A stretch of 64,000 bases of DNA, from assembly GCF_019334315.1 (NCBI RefSeq), contig NZ_JAHWGL010000014.1:1-64000 (forward strand). Direction: 5' to 3'. A program made the position numbers and the translations under genes. Each line of letters starts with the position of its first letter. Within the stretch, counting starts at the first letter, position 1. Positions 45,022-54,385 of this stretch are shown one piece after another. The DNA comes from Hymenobacter profundi. Its GTDB lineage: Bacteria > Bacteroidota > Bacteroidia > Cytophagales > Hymenobacteraceae. A model generated the notes under the pieces. It ran no database searches and had not been told where the DNA came from. It was given only the letters and a program-made list of their open reading frames with translations.

Positions 45022-45447
45022 ATGACCAAACGCATACTTGTTATAAGCTGCATGCTGCTATTCAGCGGTGAGTTATATGCGCAGTCGACTGACACGCCTG
45101 CATTGCCAACTGCTACTTTATCCCGCTCTGATACCGTACGTGCTGTACAGCATATATTCAGCAAACACCGAACCGGTGGTTGGATATGGACAGCGGTAGG
45201 CGGTGCATTGGCCCTACGTATTGCTTATGTAGATGCCACCACCAACAGTTCAGCCGGCTCCGCTAGTACTACCGGCGGTAAAATAGTAGGTTATGGCCTG
45301 TTAGGTGGCCTACCGATAGGCATTGGCGTAGGCAAACTCACGCGCTTCAGCAACGCGAGAGAAGAGCAAGTAGTAACCCTTTACGAAAAGTCAGGTATCC
45401 TACCGCCGTATGTCAGGAAACGGTTGAAAACAAAGCATTTCAGGTAA
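45022..45447 (+). CDS. Exported protein of unrecognised tandem family, member D
   Basis: Not recognised. It has 141 residues with a signal peptide ending GELYAQS, DTVRAVQHIFSKHRTGG, a Gly/Ala-rich hydrophobic core, and a C-terminal RFSNAREEQV then PPYVRKRLKTKHFR. It is followed by a bidirectional terminator shared with clpB. Confidence 0.75.
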   Translation: MTKRILVISCMLLFSGELYAQSTDTPALPTATLSRSDTVRAVQHIFSKHRTGGWIWTAVGGALALRIAYVDATTNSSAGSASTTGGKIVGYGLLGGLPIGIGVGKLTRFSNAREEQVVTLYEKSGILPPYVRKRLKTKHFR

Positions 45448-45450
45448 TAG

Positions 45451-45485
45451 AAAAGCCCCGCTGGCATTATGCCAGCGGGGCTTTT
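45451..45485. terminator. Bidirectional terminator between member D and clpB
   Basis: AAAAGCCCCGCTGGC at 45451-45465 pairs perfectly with GCCAGCGGGGCTTTT at 45471-45485 around a 5-base loop, with T and A runs on both sides. The flanking genes are convergent. Confidence 0.92.
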
Positions 45486-45503
45486 TATTTAGACTGCAAC
45501 GGC

Positions 45504-48116
45504 CTACTCTACCGTCGGCAACTCCACATTCATGAAGCGGATGTGCCCGTCTTCCAGCACGGCTTCTACCACCGAATCTTTCGATACCTGGCCGCCGAGG
45601 ATTTCCTTCGACAGCTCGTTCAGGATCTGGCGCTGCAACACGCGCTTGAGTGGGCGGGCGCCGAACTGCGGGTCGAAGCCCGATTCGCCCAGGTAGTCGA
45701 GCACCTCGTCGGTGGCTTCCAGGCGGATGCCAGCTTCTTCCAGGCGCTGCTGAATCTGCTTGAACTGGATATCCACGATCTTGCGGATTTCCTTGCGCTT
45801 CAGCGGCTCAAACATGATGATTTCATCAATCCGGTTCAGGAACTCGGGGCGCATGTGTTGCTTCAGGCGGTCGACTACCTTCTCGCGGGTGCGGTCGAGC
45901 ACTTCCTCGGCGTTGTACTCATTCAGCTCCTTGAAATTGCGCTGGATGATGTCGGCGCCCGTGTTCGAGGTCATGATGATGATGGTGTTCTTGAAGTTCG
46001 CCACTCGGCCTTTGTTGTCGGTGAGGCGACCATCGTCGAGCACTTGCAGCAAGATGTTGAACACGTCGGGGTGGGCCTTCTCAATCTCATCGAGCAGCAC
46101 TACCGAGTAGGGTTTGCGACGCACGGCCTCAGTCAGCTGTCCGCCTTCGTCGTAGCCCACGTAGCCGGGAGGTGCCCCAATCAGGCGCGATACCGCGTGG
46201 CGCTCCTGAAACTCGCTCATGTCGATGCGCACCATGGCGTTTTCGTCGTTGAACAAGTACTCGGCCAAGGCCTTCGCCAGCTCGGTTTTCCCTACCCCCG
46301 TGGTGCCCAGGAAGATGAACGAGCCAATGGGGCGGCGTGGGTCCTGCAAACCAGCCCGCGAGCGGCGCACCGCATCCGAAATAGCCGCAATGGCCTCGGC
46401 CTGGCCCGCCACGCGGCGGCCCAATTCTTCTTCCAGGTGCAGCAGTTTCTCCCGGTCGCTGGCCAGCATCTTGCTCACCGGAATACCAGTCCACTTGGCT
46501 ACTACCTCGGCAATGTCCTCGCTGGTTACTACCTCTTGCAGCATCGAGCCACCGTCTTTGTTGGCATTGGCTTGCTCCTGCAAGGTTTTCAGCGAGGCCT
46601 CAGCCTCTTGGATTTTGCCGTAGCGCAGCTCCGCCACGCGGCCGTAGTCGCCTTGGCGCTCGGCCTGTTCGGCCTCTACCTTGAAACGCTCGATGTTCTC
46701 CTTCTGCGTCTGGATGTCCGTGAGCACTGATTTCTCCGACTCCCACCGCGCTTTCAGCGAATCGCGCTGCTCGCCCAGGTCGGCCAGCTCTTTGTTGAGC
46801 ACAGCTTCGCGGTCGTGGTTTTCTTCGCGCCGAATGGCCTCTCGCTCAATTTCGAGTTGCATCATGCGGCGCTGCACCTCGTCCAGCTCCACCGGCATCG
46901 AGTTCAGCTCAATGCGCAGCTTGGCGGCGGCCTCGTCCATCAGGTCGATGGCTTTGTCGGGTAGGAAACGGTCGGTGATGTAGCGGTTCGACAGCTCCAC
47001 GGCCGCAATCACGGCGTCGTCGGTGATGCGTACGCCGTGGTGCAGCTCGTACTTCTCCTTGATGCCGCGCATGATGCTGATGGCGTCGGGCACCGTGGGC
47101 TCATCCACCGTCACGGCCTGAAAGCGCCGCTCCAACGCCTTGTCCTTCTCAATGTACTTCTGGTACTCGGCGAGGGTAGTAGCCCCAATAGCATGCAACT
47201 CGCCGCGGGCCAGCGCAGGCTTCAACAGGTTAGCGGCGTCCATAGCAGAGTCGCCACCCGCGCCAGCGCCAATCAAGGTGTGCATCTCGTCGATGAACAG
47301 CACAATCTGGCCTTCCGAGTCGGTCACTTCCTTGATAACGGCTTTCAGGCGTTCCTCAAACTCGCCCTTGTACTTGGCGCCCGCAATGAGCAGGCCCATA
47401 TCGAGCGACATGATGGTTTTGTCTTGCAGGTTTTCGGGCACGTCGCCGGCCACGATGCGCTGGGCCAAGCCCTCCACAATGGCGGTTTTGCCTACGCCCG
47501 GCTCACCGAGCAGCACTGGGTTGTTCTTGGTACGGCGCGACAAAATCTGCAACACCCGCCGAATTTCCTCGTCGCGGCCGATGACCGGGTCCATATTGCC
47601 GGTGCGCACCCGCTCGTTCAGGTTGATGGCGTAACGGTTCAGGCTCTGGTACTGGTCCTCGGCCGACTGACTATTCACCGTACGGCCGCCGCGCAGCTCT
47701 TTAATAGCGGCTTTCAGGCTTTTCTCCGTGAAGCCCGCGTCTTTCAGCAGCGTGGCCGTGCTATCCTTGCCGCCCAGGATACCCAGCAGCATATGTTCAA
47801 TCGACACGTACTCATCGCCGAATTCTTTCAAAAAGCCCGTAGCCCGCTGCAATGCCGCGTTGGCATCGTTGGAGAGGTAGGGCGAGCCGCCGCTTACCTT
47901 GGGGTAGCCACTCACGATGGCGTCCAGGCGTTGCGTCAGCAGGTTTTGGTTGGCTCCCAGCTTCTTGGTCAGGAAGCCCACCACGTTTTCATCCGATTGC
48001 AGAATTCCCCGCAGCAAATGCCCCGTCTCGATGGCCTGCTGCTGGTTGGCGCCTGCAAGCTCGGTGGCCTTTTGCACGGCCTCCTGCGCCTTGATGGTAT
48101 AGTTATTAAAGTTCAT
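45504..48116 (-). CDS. clpB: ATP-dependent chaperone ClpB
   Basis: Hsp100 disaggregase that rescues aggregated proteins with DnaK. The Clp-N repeats lie at residues 1-145, Walker A of ring 1 is GEPGVGKTA at residues 204-212, a coiled middle domain (about 410-525) is rich in Glu and Arg, and Walker A of ring 2 is GTTGVGKTE. The Walker B motifs FIDEMHTL and LLDEIEKA are present. The 870 residues match ClpB. The C-terminal tail is [11 protein letters not shown]; a copy of its coding sequence appears 620 bases away. Confidence 0.97.
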   Translation of the reverse strand: MNFNNYTIKAQEAVQKATELAGANQQQAIETGHLLRGILQSDENVVGFLTKKLGANQNLLTQRLDAIVSGYPKVSGGSPYLSNDANAALQRATGFLKEFGDEYVSIEHMLLGILGGKDSTATLLKDAGFTEKSLKAAIKELRGGRTVNSQSAEDQYQSLNRYAINLNERVRTGNMDPVIGRDEEIRRVLQILSRRTKNNPVLLGEPGVGKTAIVEGLAQRIVAGDVPENLQDKTIMSLDMGLLIAGAKYKGEFEERLKAVIKEVTDSEGQIVLFIDEMHTLIGAGAGGDSAMDAANLLKPALARGELHAIGATTLAEYQKYIEKDKALERRFQAVTVDEPTVPDAISIMRGIKEKYELHHGVRITDDAVIAAVELSNRYITDRFLPDKAIDLMDEAAAKLRIELNSMPVELDEVQRRMMQLEIEREAIRREENHDREAVLNKELADLGEQRDSLKARWESEKSVLTDIQTQKENIERFKVEAEQAERQGDYGRVAELRYGKIQEAEASLKTLQEQANANKDGGSMLQEVVTSEDIAEVVAKWTGIPVSKMLASDREKLLHLEEELGRRVAGQAEAIAAISDAVRRSRAGLQDPRRPIGSFIFLGTTGVGKTELAKALAEYLFNDENAMVRIDMSEFQERHAVSRLIGAPPGYVGYDEGGQLTEAVRRKPYSVVLLDEIEKAHPDVFNILLQVLDDGRLTDNKGRVANFKNTIIIMTSNTGADIIQRNFKELNEYNAEEVLDRTREKVVDRLKQHMRPEFLNRIDEIIMFEPLKRKEIRKIVDIQFKQIQQRLEEAGIRLEATDEVLDYLGESGFDPQFGARPLKRVLQRQILNELSKEILGGQVSKDSVVEAVLEDGHIRFMNVELPTVE

Positions 48117-48330
48117 TTGTCGCTAAGTCTTAGTAGGTGCTTCGGGTTAGGAAGTTCTACGCAGGACATAGCAAACGAGGTGCTAGGGGATTTTGGCTGA
48201 CGTTTTGTCTGTAAATTATATGTTTGTTAATATGTTAACTGCCTTTATGGCATAAAAAAATAATAAACTTATTACTGATCTTATATCTAATATGTTGAAT
48301 GAGCGAAGGTTAAGCAAATTCGATTTCTAA

Positions 48331-49185
48331 CTATTCTGCAATTAAGTTAGGCTGTTTCAAATGTAAATTTGACAAGAAAACTTTTTCATTGGCAACCAAG
48401 TCATAGTCTTCTGAATTTTTAAAAATTGAAGATTCGTAGATCTGAAAGTGTTCATCATAGTTTCCCTTTCTGCATGACAGCAGGAGCATTTGTACAGTCA
48501 TCAATATCAATCGGGAACAGAGGTTAATTATCTCTGGCTGAAAAGGATATTTAGTTGAGTGTTCTAATGGTTCAGGAAAAAAGAAATCACCATGCATTAT
48601 CTTATTTCTAACTTTATAAAGTAATTTCAGTCCAATTCCTTGTGTTCCAACACATCTATTTAATTCGGAATCAACTGTGTAATTGCTTTCAAAGGAGTAC
48701 TGAAACATTACCTCACACAGCTTAACTATTTCGCTGTATTTAAAAATCGGATTACTCCAAATTGAGAAGTTGCTTTTCAGATAAAAGGATGCTGCATTTA
48801 TTTTACCATTTTGTCCGGGACATTTTGGTAGGTCCAAGTTGCTAATTATGCCTTCAAGTCCACTGTATAAATAAGAAAATAAAGTAATTTCTGTTATTAA
48901 TTTATGATAAAGACCTTGTCTTTCTATTTCATACTCGTACGCTGGTCGACACATAGAAAATGCGCTATCATATTTGATTCCATCATAATTAAGTTCCTTT
49001 ATTCCGTTAGCAATATGAAACCATTGTGCAAGATTATGCCAGCCCTCAATTTCAATTGCAATCATGTACTCGGAAATTGCCTTTGCGTGTTGGCCTATAT
49101 TAGCAAGGGAGCTCTCTATTGCTGATTTTTGATCGAGAAAGTAATCGTATATATATTTAGATGGTAGAACAAATATGTCATTCAT
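48331..49185 (-). CDS. HEPN-like protein in an AT-rich island
   Basis: Not assigned to a named family. The 284 residues are mainly helical with no signal peptide. LYKVRNKIMHGDFFFPEP contains R193-N-x3-H198, matching the Rx4-6H motif of HEPN domains, many of which are RNases in toxin-antitoxin and phage-defence systems. Others are non-catalytic, and no partner nucleotidyltransferase is adjacent. The gene and its flanks (about 48.2-49.38 kb) are conspicuously AT-rich, suggesting acquisition. Function is open. Confidence 0.68.
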   Translation of the reverse strand: MNDIFVLPSKYIYDYFLDQKSAIESSLANIGQHAKAISEYMIAIEIEGWHNLAQWFHIANGIKELNYDGIKYDSAFSMCRPAYEYEIERQGLYHKLITEITLFSYLYSGLEGIISNLDLPKCPGQNGKINAASFYLKSNFSIWSNPIFKYSEIVKLCEVMFQYSFESNYTVDSELNRCVGTQGIGLKLLYKVRNKIMHGDFFFPEPLEHSTKYPFQPEIINLCSRLILMTVQMLLLSCRKGNYDEHFQIYESSIFKNSEDYDLVANEKVFLSNLHLKQPNLIAE

Positions 49186-49388
49186 AATTGAGTTGTTTAC
49201 GCTGCTTATAATTTAATACTTTACTCAGCCAGATTCATGATACCCGCTACTGGTACAAAAAAGACAATGTATTTCCTCATGACTTGCTAAAACAATCCAC
49301 TGCCTAACGTCAGTCGGATTACAAAGCTAGTCGAGCAAAACTAAGCAGTTGTTAGTAAGATGCTATTGTTGTGAAATTACTATGCTGG

Positions 49389-49940
49389 CTAACGATTAAG
49401 AGTCGAGCCGATGGCATTAGCGCGCCGAAACAGCAACGCCGACACTACCCAAATGCCAGCAAACACGGTATTCAGTACAATTACCCACAAAACGCCTAAC
49501 GTAAGCTCCGGTCGCCAAATAGACAGCGCCACAAATGGAACGGCGAACTGCGTAAGTGCCGCGGCAAACATCGCCTTGGCCATACCCATTGGCTGGAGCT
49601 GCGCCACAACGGCCCCAACGAAGCCAACAGCCAGCACGCCGATATACAGCAGGTTGGCGGGGTTGTCCTCACTTCCGATAAATCCCACGGCCAGGTTGCC
49701 CCACACGAGTAGGAACGTTGCCGCCACCGCTACCCCGGCGGCCAGCCTGTAAGCGCCGTTGCGGGCCGTGCTAGCGACCAATAGATACAAGAGACCAGTG
49801 CCCAGCAGCAGGATGCCGGCAATAATAAAGTTGGCCAAAGTCCAGACCACTCCGCTGCTAAACTGAGCTACTACGAAGGGGACAAGCAAGAGACACAGGG
49901 CAACCAGTGTCAGAGGCAAAGCACGTTTGCTGAGGGCCAT
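49389..49940 (-). CDS. Multi-pass membrane protein, paralogue of the next gene
   Basis: Not recognised by name. ATG 49940 gives 183 residues with about six helices (LVALCLLLVPFVVAQ at the start). It shares FLLVWGNLAVGFIGSEDNPANLLYIG (shortened: NLAVGFIGSEDNPANLLY), a Met-rich AMFAAALTQF and a C-terminal LLFRRANAIGSTLNR with the upstream gene. The SEDNPANL loop between helices is highly conserved between the two copies. The frame opens at 50084, but the added residues have no counterpart in the paralogue. Confidence 0.78.
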   Translation of the reverse strand: MALSKRALPLTLVALCLLLVPFVVAQFSSGVVWTLANFIIAGILLLGTGLLYLLVASTARNGAYRLAAGVAVAATFLLVWGNLAVGFIGSEDNPANLLYIGVLAVGFVGAVVAQLQPMGMAKAMFAAALTQFAVPFVALSIWRPELTLGVLWVIVLNTVFAGIWVVSALLFRRANAIGSTLNR

Positions 49941-49992
49941 GATGGTAGGGTGTTGAAAGGTTGGGGTAGGAAGTAGCGTACCGCACTGTAGG

Positions 49993-50568
49993 CTAAGCCA
50001 ACTGCCGGTTGGTAGCAGCGCCCGTCGCGCTGGCGCGGCGAAACAGCACACCCGAAACGGCCCAGATAGCGGCAAAAGCACCATTGGCTACCAACACATT
50101 CAGCAGCCGTACGTGCGGTTCGGCCGCCTCGCCCGACGGTGTCCAGACGAACAGCGCTATAGCCGTAACCACCACATAGGTAACGGCCGCCGCAAACATG
50201 GCGTTGGACATGCCCAGAGGGCGGAAGCGCGCCACAAAGGCCCCGAGTAGAGCAACGGCCAGCACGCCGCCGTAGAGTAGGTTGGCGGGGTTGTCTTCGC
50301 TCCCGACAAGCCCTACCGCCAGGTTGGCCCACACCAGCAGCAGCCCCGCTGCCACCGCTACGCCGGCCGCTACCCGATACGTGGTCGTGTTGCCCATCCT
50401 GGCAATCAAAACAAACGTGAGGCCGGCGCCAAAGAGCAGGACACCCGCAGCAACGAAATCAAATGCATCCCAGGCCATATCGGCAACGAACAGCTTTGCC
50501 GTCAATGGGATAAGCAACAGAAGTCCCGTAACCAGCGCAACGCGCGCAATGCTTTTGGAGAGTGTCAT
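49993..50568 (-). CDS. Multi-pass membrane protein, paralogue of the previous gene
   Basis: Not recognised by name. The 191 residues form about six helices with the motif NLAVGLVGSEDNPANLLYGG and the C-terminal VLFRRASATGAATNRQLA. It is the first gene of a tandem pair on the minus strand, separated by about 50 bases from its copy, which points to a local duplication. Substrate and role are unknown. Confidence 0.8.
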   Translation of the reverse strand: MTLSKSIARVALVTGLLLLIPLTAKLFVADMAWDAFDFVAAGVLLFGAGLTFVLIARMGNTTTYRVAAGVAVAAGLLLVWANLAVGLVGSEDNPANLLYGGVLAVALLGAFVARFRPLGMSNAMFAAAVTYVVVTAIALFVWTPSGEAAEPHVRLLNVLVANGAFAAIWAVSGVLFRRASATGAATNRQLA

Positions 50569-50977
50569 GAGGGTAGGAAATTATATGTGAAATGAGTGAG
50601 GAAACACGCCTGAGAAGACTAGCTGGCAGAGGGTAATGGGTTGGTATCCGGTGCAGATTGCTTTACCTTATGTGCTAAGAAAGCGGGTACTAGATGTCAC
50701 GCGTCGGCACGGCTTTTCACTGCTAGAGACGAGCGTAAAGGAGCCGCATGCGCAAGCGTCATGCAAAGGATGTAAAAGAACTTTGTATTTCAAAGTATCG
50801 GTAAAAGTTTTGTGTTACATCAGTTAAGGATGTCATCCTCAGGAAGAAATATAGTACGTCGGAACTCCCATACGCACAAGCGTAAGAGCGCAGTGAAAAG
50901 CACTATTGGCACAACGCCTTCATAAACTCCCCCTAGCCCACAGCGTATGGACTACCCTCACCTCCATCTGCTATACT
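50569..50977. other. 409-base gap between divergent genes
   Basis: No gene is supported. A small palindrome ACTTTG, TATTT, CAAAGT lies at 50780-50796 and could be an operator, but nothing identifies its binder. An open frame at 50636-50827 has no domain. Confidence 0.4.
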
Positions 50978-51817
50978 ATGCCTACTCCCGCCGAAAAAGA
51001 GCAACTGCAACAAGAGCGTCACGAACTGCTGGAACAGATAACCGACTGGCTGGAAACGCCGATGCTGGTGCTGGGCTTTGTGTGGCTGGTGCTGCTGGGC
51101 GTGGAGCTGATTTGGGGCCTGACGCCCGCCTTGCAGGTGCTAAGCAACGGCATCTGGGTAGTGTTTATTCTGGACTTCGCGCTCAAGTTTTTCCTGGCGC
51201 CCCAGAAGCTACCGTTCCTGAAAAACAACGTCATCACGCTAATTTCCCTGGCGGCGCCGGCGCTGCGGCTGTTTCGGTTGGCGCGGGTGTTTCGGGCAGC
51301 GCGTGCGGTGCGTGGGCTGCGGCTGGTGAAGGTAGTCGGCTCCCTGAACCGGGGGATGCGGGCGTTGTCGAGCAGCTTCGGGCGGCGCGGGGTAGGCTAC
51401 GTGCTTGGTCTCACGGGCGTGGTGCTGCTGCTGGGCGCGGCCGGCATGTACGCCTTTGAAAACCAGGAGCCCGGCGGCCTCACCACCTATCCCGAGGCCT
51501 TGTGGTGGACAGCCATGGTGCTCATCAGCCTGGGTAGCGACTACTGGCCCCGCACACCCGAAGGCCGAGCGCTCTGCTTTCTACTGGCGCTGTACGGTTT
51601 CACGGTATTCGGCTACTTCACGGCTACCCTGGCCACGTTCTTCATCGGCCGCGATGCGGATGATGGTGACGCTGAAGTAGCCGGTGCCGCGCAAATAGCG
51701 GCGTTGCACGAGGAGTTGCGGCAGCTGCGGCAGGAACTGCGTAGTGGGCAGTTTGCGCCGCCCGCAGTGCAGCAAGGGGTAGGGGAGGTAGGACGCGCAG
51801 GTAGCGAATCTGCGTAG
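50978..51817 (+). CDS. Voltage-sensor-type ion channel with atypical selectivity filter
   Basis: Membrane channel protein of the ion-transport superfamily. ATG 50978 gives 279 residues: cytoplasmic start (MPTPAEKEQLQQERHELLEQ), four helices with the Arg-rich S4-type helix RLFRLARVFRAARAVRGLRL, an inner pore region, and a coiled coil near the C terminus (ALHEELRQLRQELRSG). In the place of the TVGYGD filter of potassium channels it reads SLGSDYWP. The overall build is that of bacterial Kv-type channels, so the ion is open. It stands alone and is divergent from the membrane protein pair. Confidence 0.83.
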   Translation: MPTPAEKEQLQQERHELLEQITDWLETPMLVLGFVWLVLLGVELIWGLTPALQVLSNGIWVVFILDFALKFFLAPQKLPFLKNNVITLISLAAPALRLFRLARVFRAARAVRGLRLVKVVGSLNRGMRALSSSFGRRGVGYVLGLTGVVLLLGAAGMYAFENQEPGGLTTYPEALWWTAMVLISLGSDYWPRTPEGRALCFLLALYGFTVFGYFTATLATFFIGRDADDGDAEVAGAAQIAALHEELRQLRQELRSGQFAPPAVQQGVGEVGRAGSESA

Positions 51818-51830
51818 CCTGCCGGTGCTG

Positions 51831-51980
51831 CTCGGCCGGATTTCTACTCCGGCTGTGATAAGGTAAGGGGGTTATAATCCCCGTTACAGAAAACGACGTG
51901 GCTGTGCATGAGTTGCTACGGCAACTCGTGGATTACAAATCCACTAGCTCATCGCAGCCGGATTGTAAATCCGGCCGAAC
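51831..51980. repeat. Composite palindromic repeat with nested hairpins
   Basis: The outer arms (51831-51855 and 51956-51980) are complementary at most positions and are built from GCCGGATTT/AAATCCGGC units. Inside lie GAGTTGC-TACG-GCAACTC, GTGGATTACAAATCCAC and a GGGG/CCCC pair around TTATAAT. The whole can fold into a branched structure. It separates the channel gene from an S9 peptidase. Confidence 0.7.
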
Positions 51981-52023
51981 AAGTCGAACAGGGGTATATT
52001 TACACTGTTTTCTAACATCATTG

Positions 52024-52073
52024 AAAAGCAAAAGCGGCCGCCCTACCACGGTAGGACGGCCGCTTTTGCTTTT
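52024..52073. terminator. Bidirectional terminator
   Basis: AAAAGCAAAAGCGGCCG plus CCTAC pair with GTAGG plus CGGCCGCTTTTGCTTTT, leaving one mismatch and a 3-base loop. It lies just past the 3' end of the S9 peptidase gene on the minus strand. Confidence 0.87.
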
Positions 52074-52081
52074 GTAACTAC

Positions 52082-54214
52082 TTACTGCGCGCCCTTGTAC
52101 GGTACGCCCATGTTGTAGAACATAAACGCCCACTTGTCGGTCTGCTCGCTGATAACCTGGGCCGTGGAGCGGCCGGCGCCGTGGCCGGCTTTCGTCTCGA
52201 TGCGGATGAGCACTGGGGCCGAGCCCTTCTGCATTTCCTGCAACCGCGAGGCAAACTTGAACGAGTGCGCGGGTACTACCCGGTCGTCGTGGTCGGCGGT
52301 GGTGACCATGGTGGCGGGGTAGACGGCCGGCTTCAGGGCGTGGTAGGGCGAGTATTTGTAGAGGTACTCAAACATTTCCTTCGAGTCTTCGGCCGTGCCG
52401 TAGTCGTAGGCCCAGCCGGCGCCGGCCGTGAACTTGTTGTAGCGCAGCATGTCCAGCACGCCTACCGCCGGGAAAGCCACTTTGCACAAGTCGGGACGCT
52501 GCGTCATCACAGCCCCAATCAGCAAACCGCCGTTCGAGCCGCCCGAAATGGCGAGGTAGTCCTTCGACGTATACTTGTTCTGCGTCAGGTACTCGGCGGC
52601 GGCAATGAAGTCGTCGAACACGTTTTGCTTCTTCATTTTGGTGCCGGCCAAGTGCCAGGTCTCGCCATACTCGCCGCCGCCGCGCAGGTTGGGCACGGCA
52701 TAGATGCCGCCGTTTTCGAGCAGCAGGATATTAGAGGTGCTGAAAGCCGGCGTCAAGCTCACGCCAAAGCCTCCGTAGGCATAAAGCAGGGTAGGGTTCT
52801 TGCCGTTCATCACCGTGCCTTTTTTGTAGGTGATGATCATCGGAACCTTCGTGCCATCCTTAGACGGGTAGAACACCTGCTTCGACTCATACTTAGTGGG
52901 GTCGAACTGCACGTTGGGCTTCTTATACAGCGTCGATTTGCCCGTGGCAATGTCGTACTTGAAGATGGTAGGCGGGTAGATGTAAGACGTGAACGTGTAG
53001 TACGTTTCCTTTTCGTCGCGCTTGCCGCCAAAGCCGCCTGCCGAACCCACCGAGGGTAGGTCGATGGCGCGTTCTTTCTTGCCATTCAGGTCGTACTGCT
53101 CAATCAGCGAGGTAGCGTCTTTGAGATAGTGCGCGAAGATTTTGCCGCCCACGGTGGAAATGTCCAATACGTTTTTCGTCTCCGCAATCAGGTCTTTCCA
53201 GTTATCGGAAGTAGGCTTAGTCACGTCCGTTGTCACCAGCCGGAAGTTGGGCGCGTTCAGGTTGGTGTGGATGTAGAGCTTGCGGCCCACATTCTCCACA
53301 ATGCTGTTCTGGTTTTTCTCGTCGGCCACCACAGGCACGATGGTGCTGCCCGGCTTGCTCAGGTCCTGCACGTACAGCTCGTTGCCGGTGGTGGTGTTGG
53401 CGGCCGTGATAACCAAGAAACGCTCGTCCTCGGTGAGGTAGGCGCCAATGTAGCGGCGCGGCGTTTTGTCGCCACCGAAAACCAGCTTATCCTGGCTCTG
53501 GGGCGTGCCCAGCTTGTGGTAGTAGAGCTTGTGGTACTGCGTGAGGCCGGCCAATTGGCTGCCTTCCTTGGGCTTGTCGTAGCTGCTGTAATAGAAGCCG
53601 TCGTTGCCTTTCCAGGCCAAGCCCGAGAACTTCACGTCCTTCAGTGTATCGCCCACCTGCGCTTTATCGGCCGTTTTCAGCACGATGACCTTGCGCCAGT
53701 CGGAGCCGCCCTCCGAAATCTGGTAGGCGGCCAGGCTGCCGTCTTTGCTGAAGTTGAGGCCGGCTAGCGATGTAGTGCCGTCTTTCGAAAACTGATTGGG
53801 ATCCAAGAACACCTCGGGCGCGCCATTGCCTATCTGCCGGTAAAGCACCGACTGGCTTTGCAAACCGGTGTTTTTCGAGAAGTACGTGTACTTGCCTTCC
53901 TTGAACGGGGCACCGTATTTCTCGTAGTTCCACAGCGTTTCGAGACGTTTGTTGATGGCCTCGCGGTAGGGAATCTGGCTCAGGAAGTTCTGCGTCACCT
54001 TGTTTTCGGCCTGCACCCAGGCTTTGGTATCGGCGGCCTGGTCGTCTTCGAGCCAGCGGTAGGGGTCGGCCACATTGGTGCCGAAGTAGGTCGTTTCGGT
54101 ATCGACCTTTTTGGTCTGAGGGTAGAGTAGCGTTTTAATGGCAGTCTGACTGTATTGGGCGTACGCGGATGAGCTAAGCAAGAGCGCAGCCAGTGAGGTA
54201 GTAAGGTGTTTCAT
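52082..54214 (-). CDS. Prolyl oligopeptidase, exported (S9A)
   Basis: Serine peptidase cutting short peptides after proline. ATG 54214 gives a signal peptide ending SSAYAQ, a beta-propeller N-terminal part and an alpha/beta-hydrolase domain. The catalytic Ser is in ISGGSNGGLLIG, the Asp in DHDDRVVPAHSF, and the His in KAGHGAGRS. The 710 residues match the S9A group. The frame extends to 54283, but the signal peptide start is the better one. Confidence 0.94.
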   Translation of the reverse strand: MKHLTTSLAALLLSSSAYAQYSQTAIKTLLYPQTKKVDTETTYFGTNVADPYRWLEDDQAADTKAWVQAENKVTQNFLSQIPYREAINKRLETLWNYEKYGAPFKEGKYTYFSKNTGLQSQSVLYRQIGNGAPEVFLDPNQFSKDGTTSLAGLNFSKDGSLAAYQISEGGSDWRKVIVLKTADKAQVGDTLKDVKFSGLAWKGNDGFYYSSYDKPKEGSQLAGLTQYHKLYYHKLGTPQSQDKLVFGGDKTPRRYIGAYLTEDERFLVITAANTTTGNELYVQDLSKPGSTIVPVVADEKNQNSIVENVGRKLYIHTNLNAPNFRLVTTDVTKPTSDNWKDLIAETKNVLDISTVGGKIFAHYLKDATSLIEQYDLNGKKERAIDLPSVGSAGGFGGKRDEKETYYTFTSYIYPPTIFKYDIATGKSTLYKKPNVQFDPTKYESKQVFYPSKDGTKVPMIITYKKGTVMNGKNPTLLYAYGGFGVSLTPAFSTSNILLLENGGIYAVPNLRGGGEYGETWHLAGTKMKKQNVFDDFIAAAEYLTQNKYTSKDYLAISGGSNGGLLIGAVMTQRPDLCKVAFPAVGVLDMLRYNKFTAGAGWAYDYGTAEDSKEMFEYLYKYSPYHALKPAVYPATMVTTADHDDRVVPAHSFKFASRLQEMQKGSAPVLIRIETKAGHGAGRSTAQVISEQTDKWAFMFYNMGVPYKGAQ

Positions 54215-54385
54215 AGGGTAGCAGCTAGGAGAAAGAACAGGCAAGGAAAAGCTCCGAAAGCGAAGAATACACGCGACAGACAAAACGGATGGTCAGCGGC
54301 ACGGCGCATCAAGATAATGATCCGGCGGCTTTTATCGGATGCCCGCTGGCTTGCGTATGCGGCAATAGACACTTCTCTCTTGCAT

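Noticed and set aside
45543..48200. Long plus-strand open frames opposite clpB
   Set aside because: They are shadows of ClpB, with biased His, Gln and Arg composition and no start context.
50636..50827. Small open frame of 63 residues as a gene
   Set aside because: No domain, signal or start context; the region looks intergenic.
51831..51980. Possible tRNA in the branched palindrome
   Set aside because: No CCA-type acceptor stem, T loop or anticodon arrangement can be found; it is a nest of palindromes.
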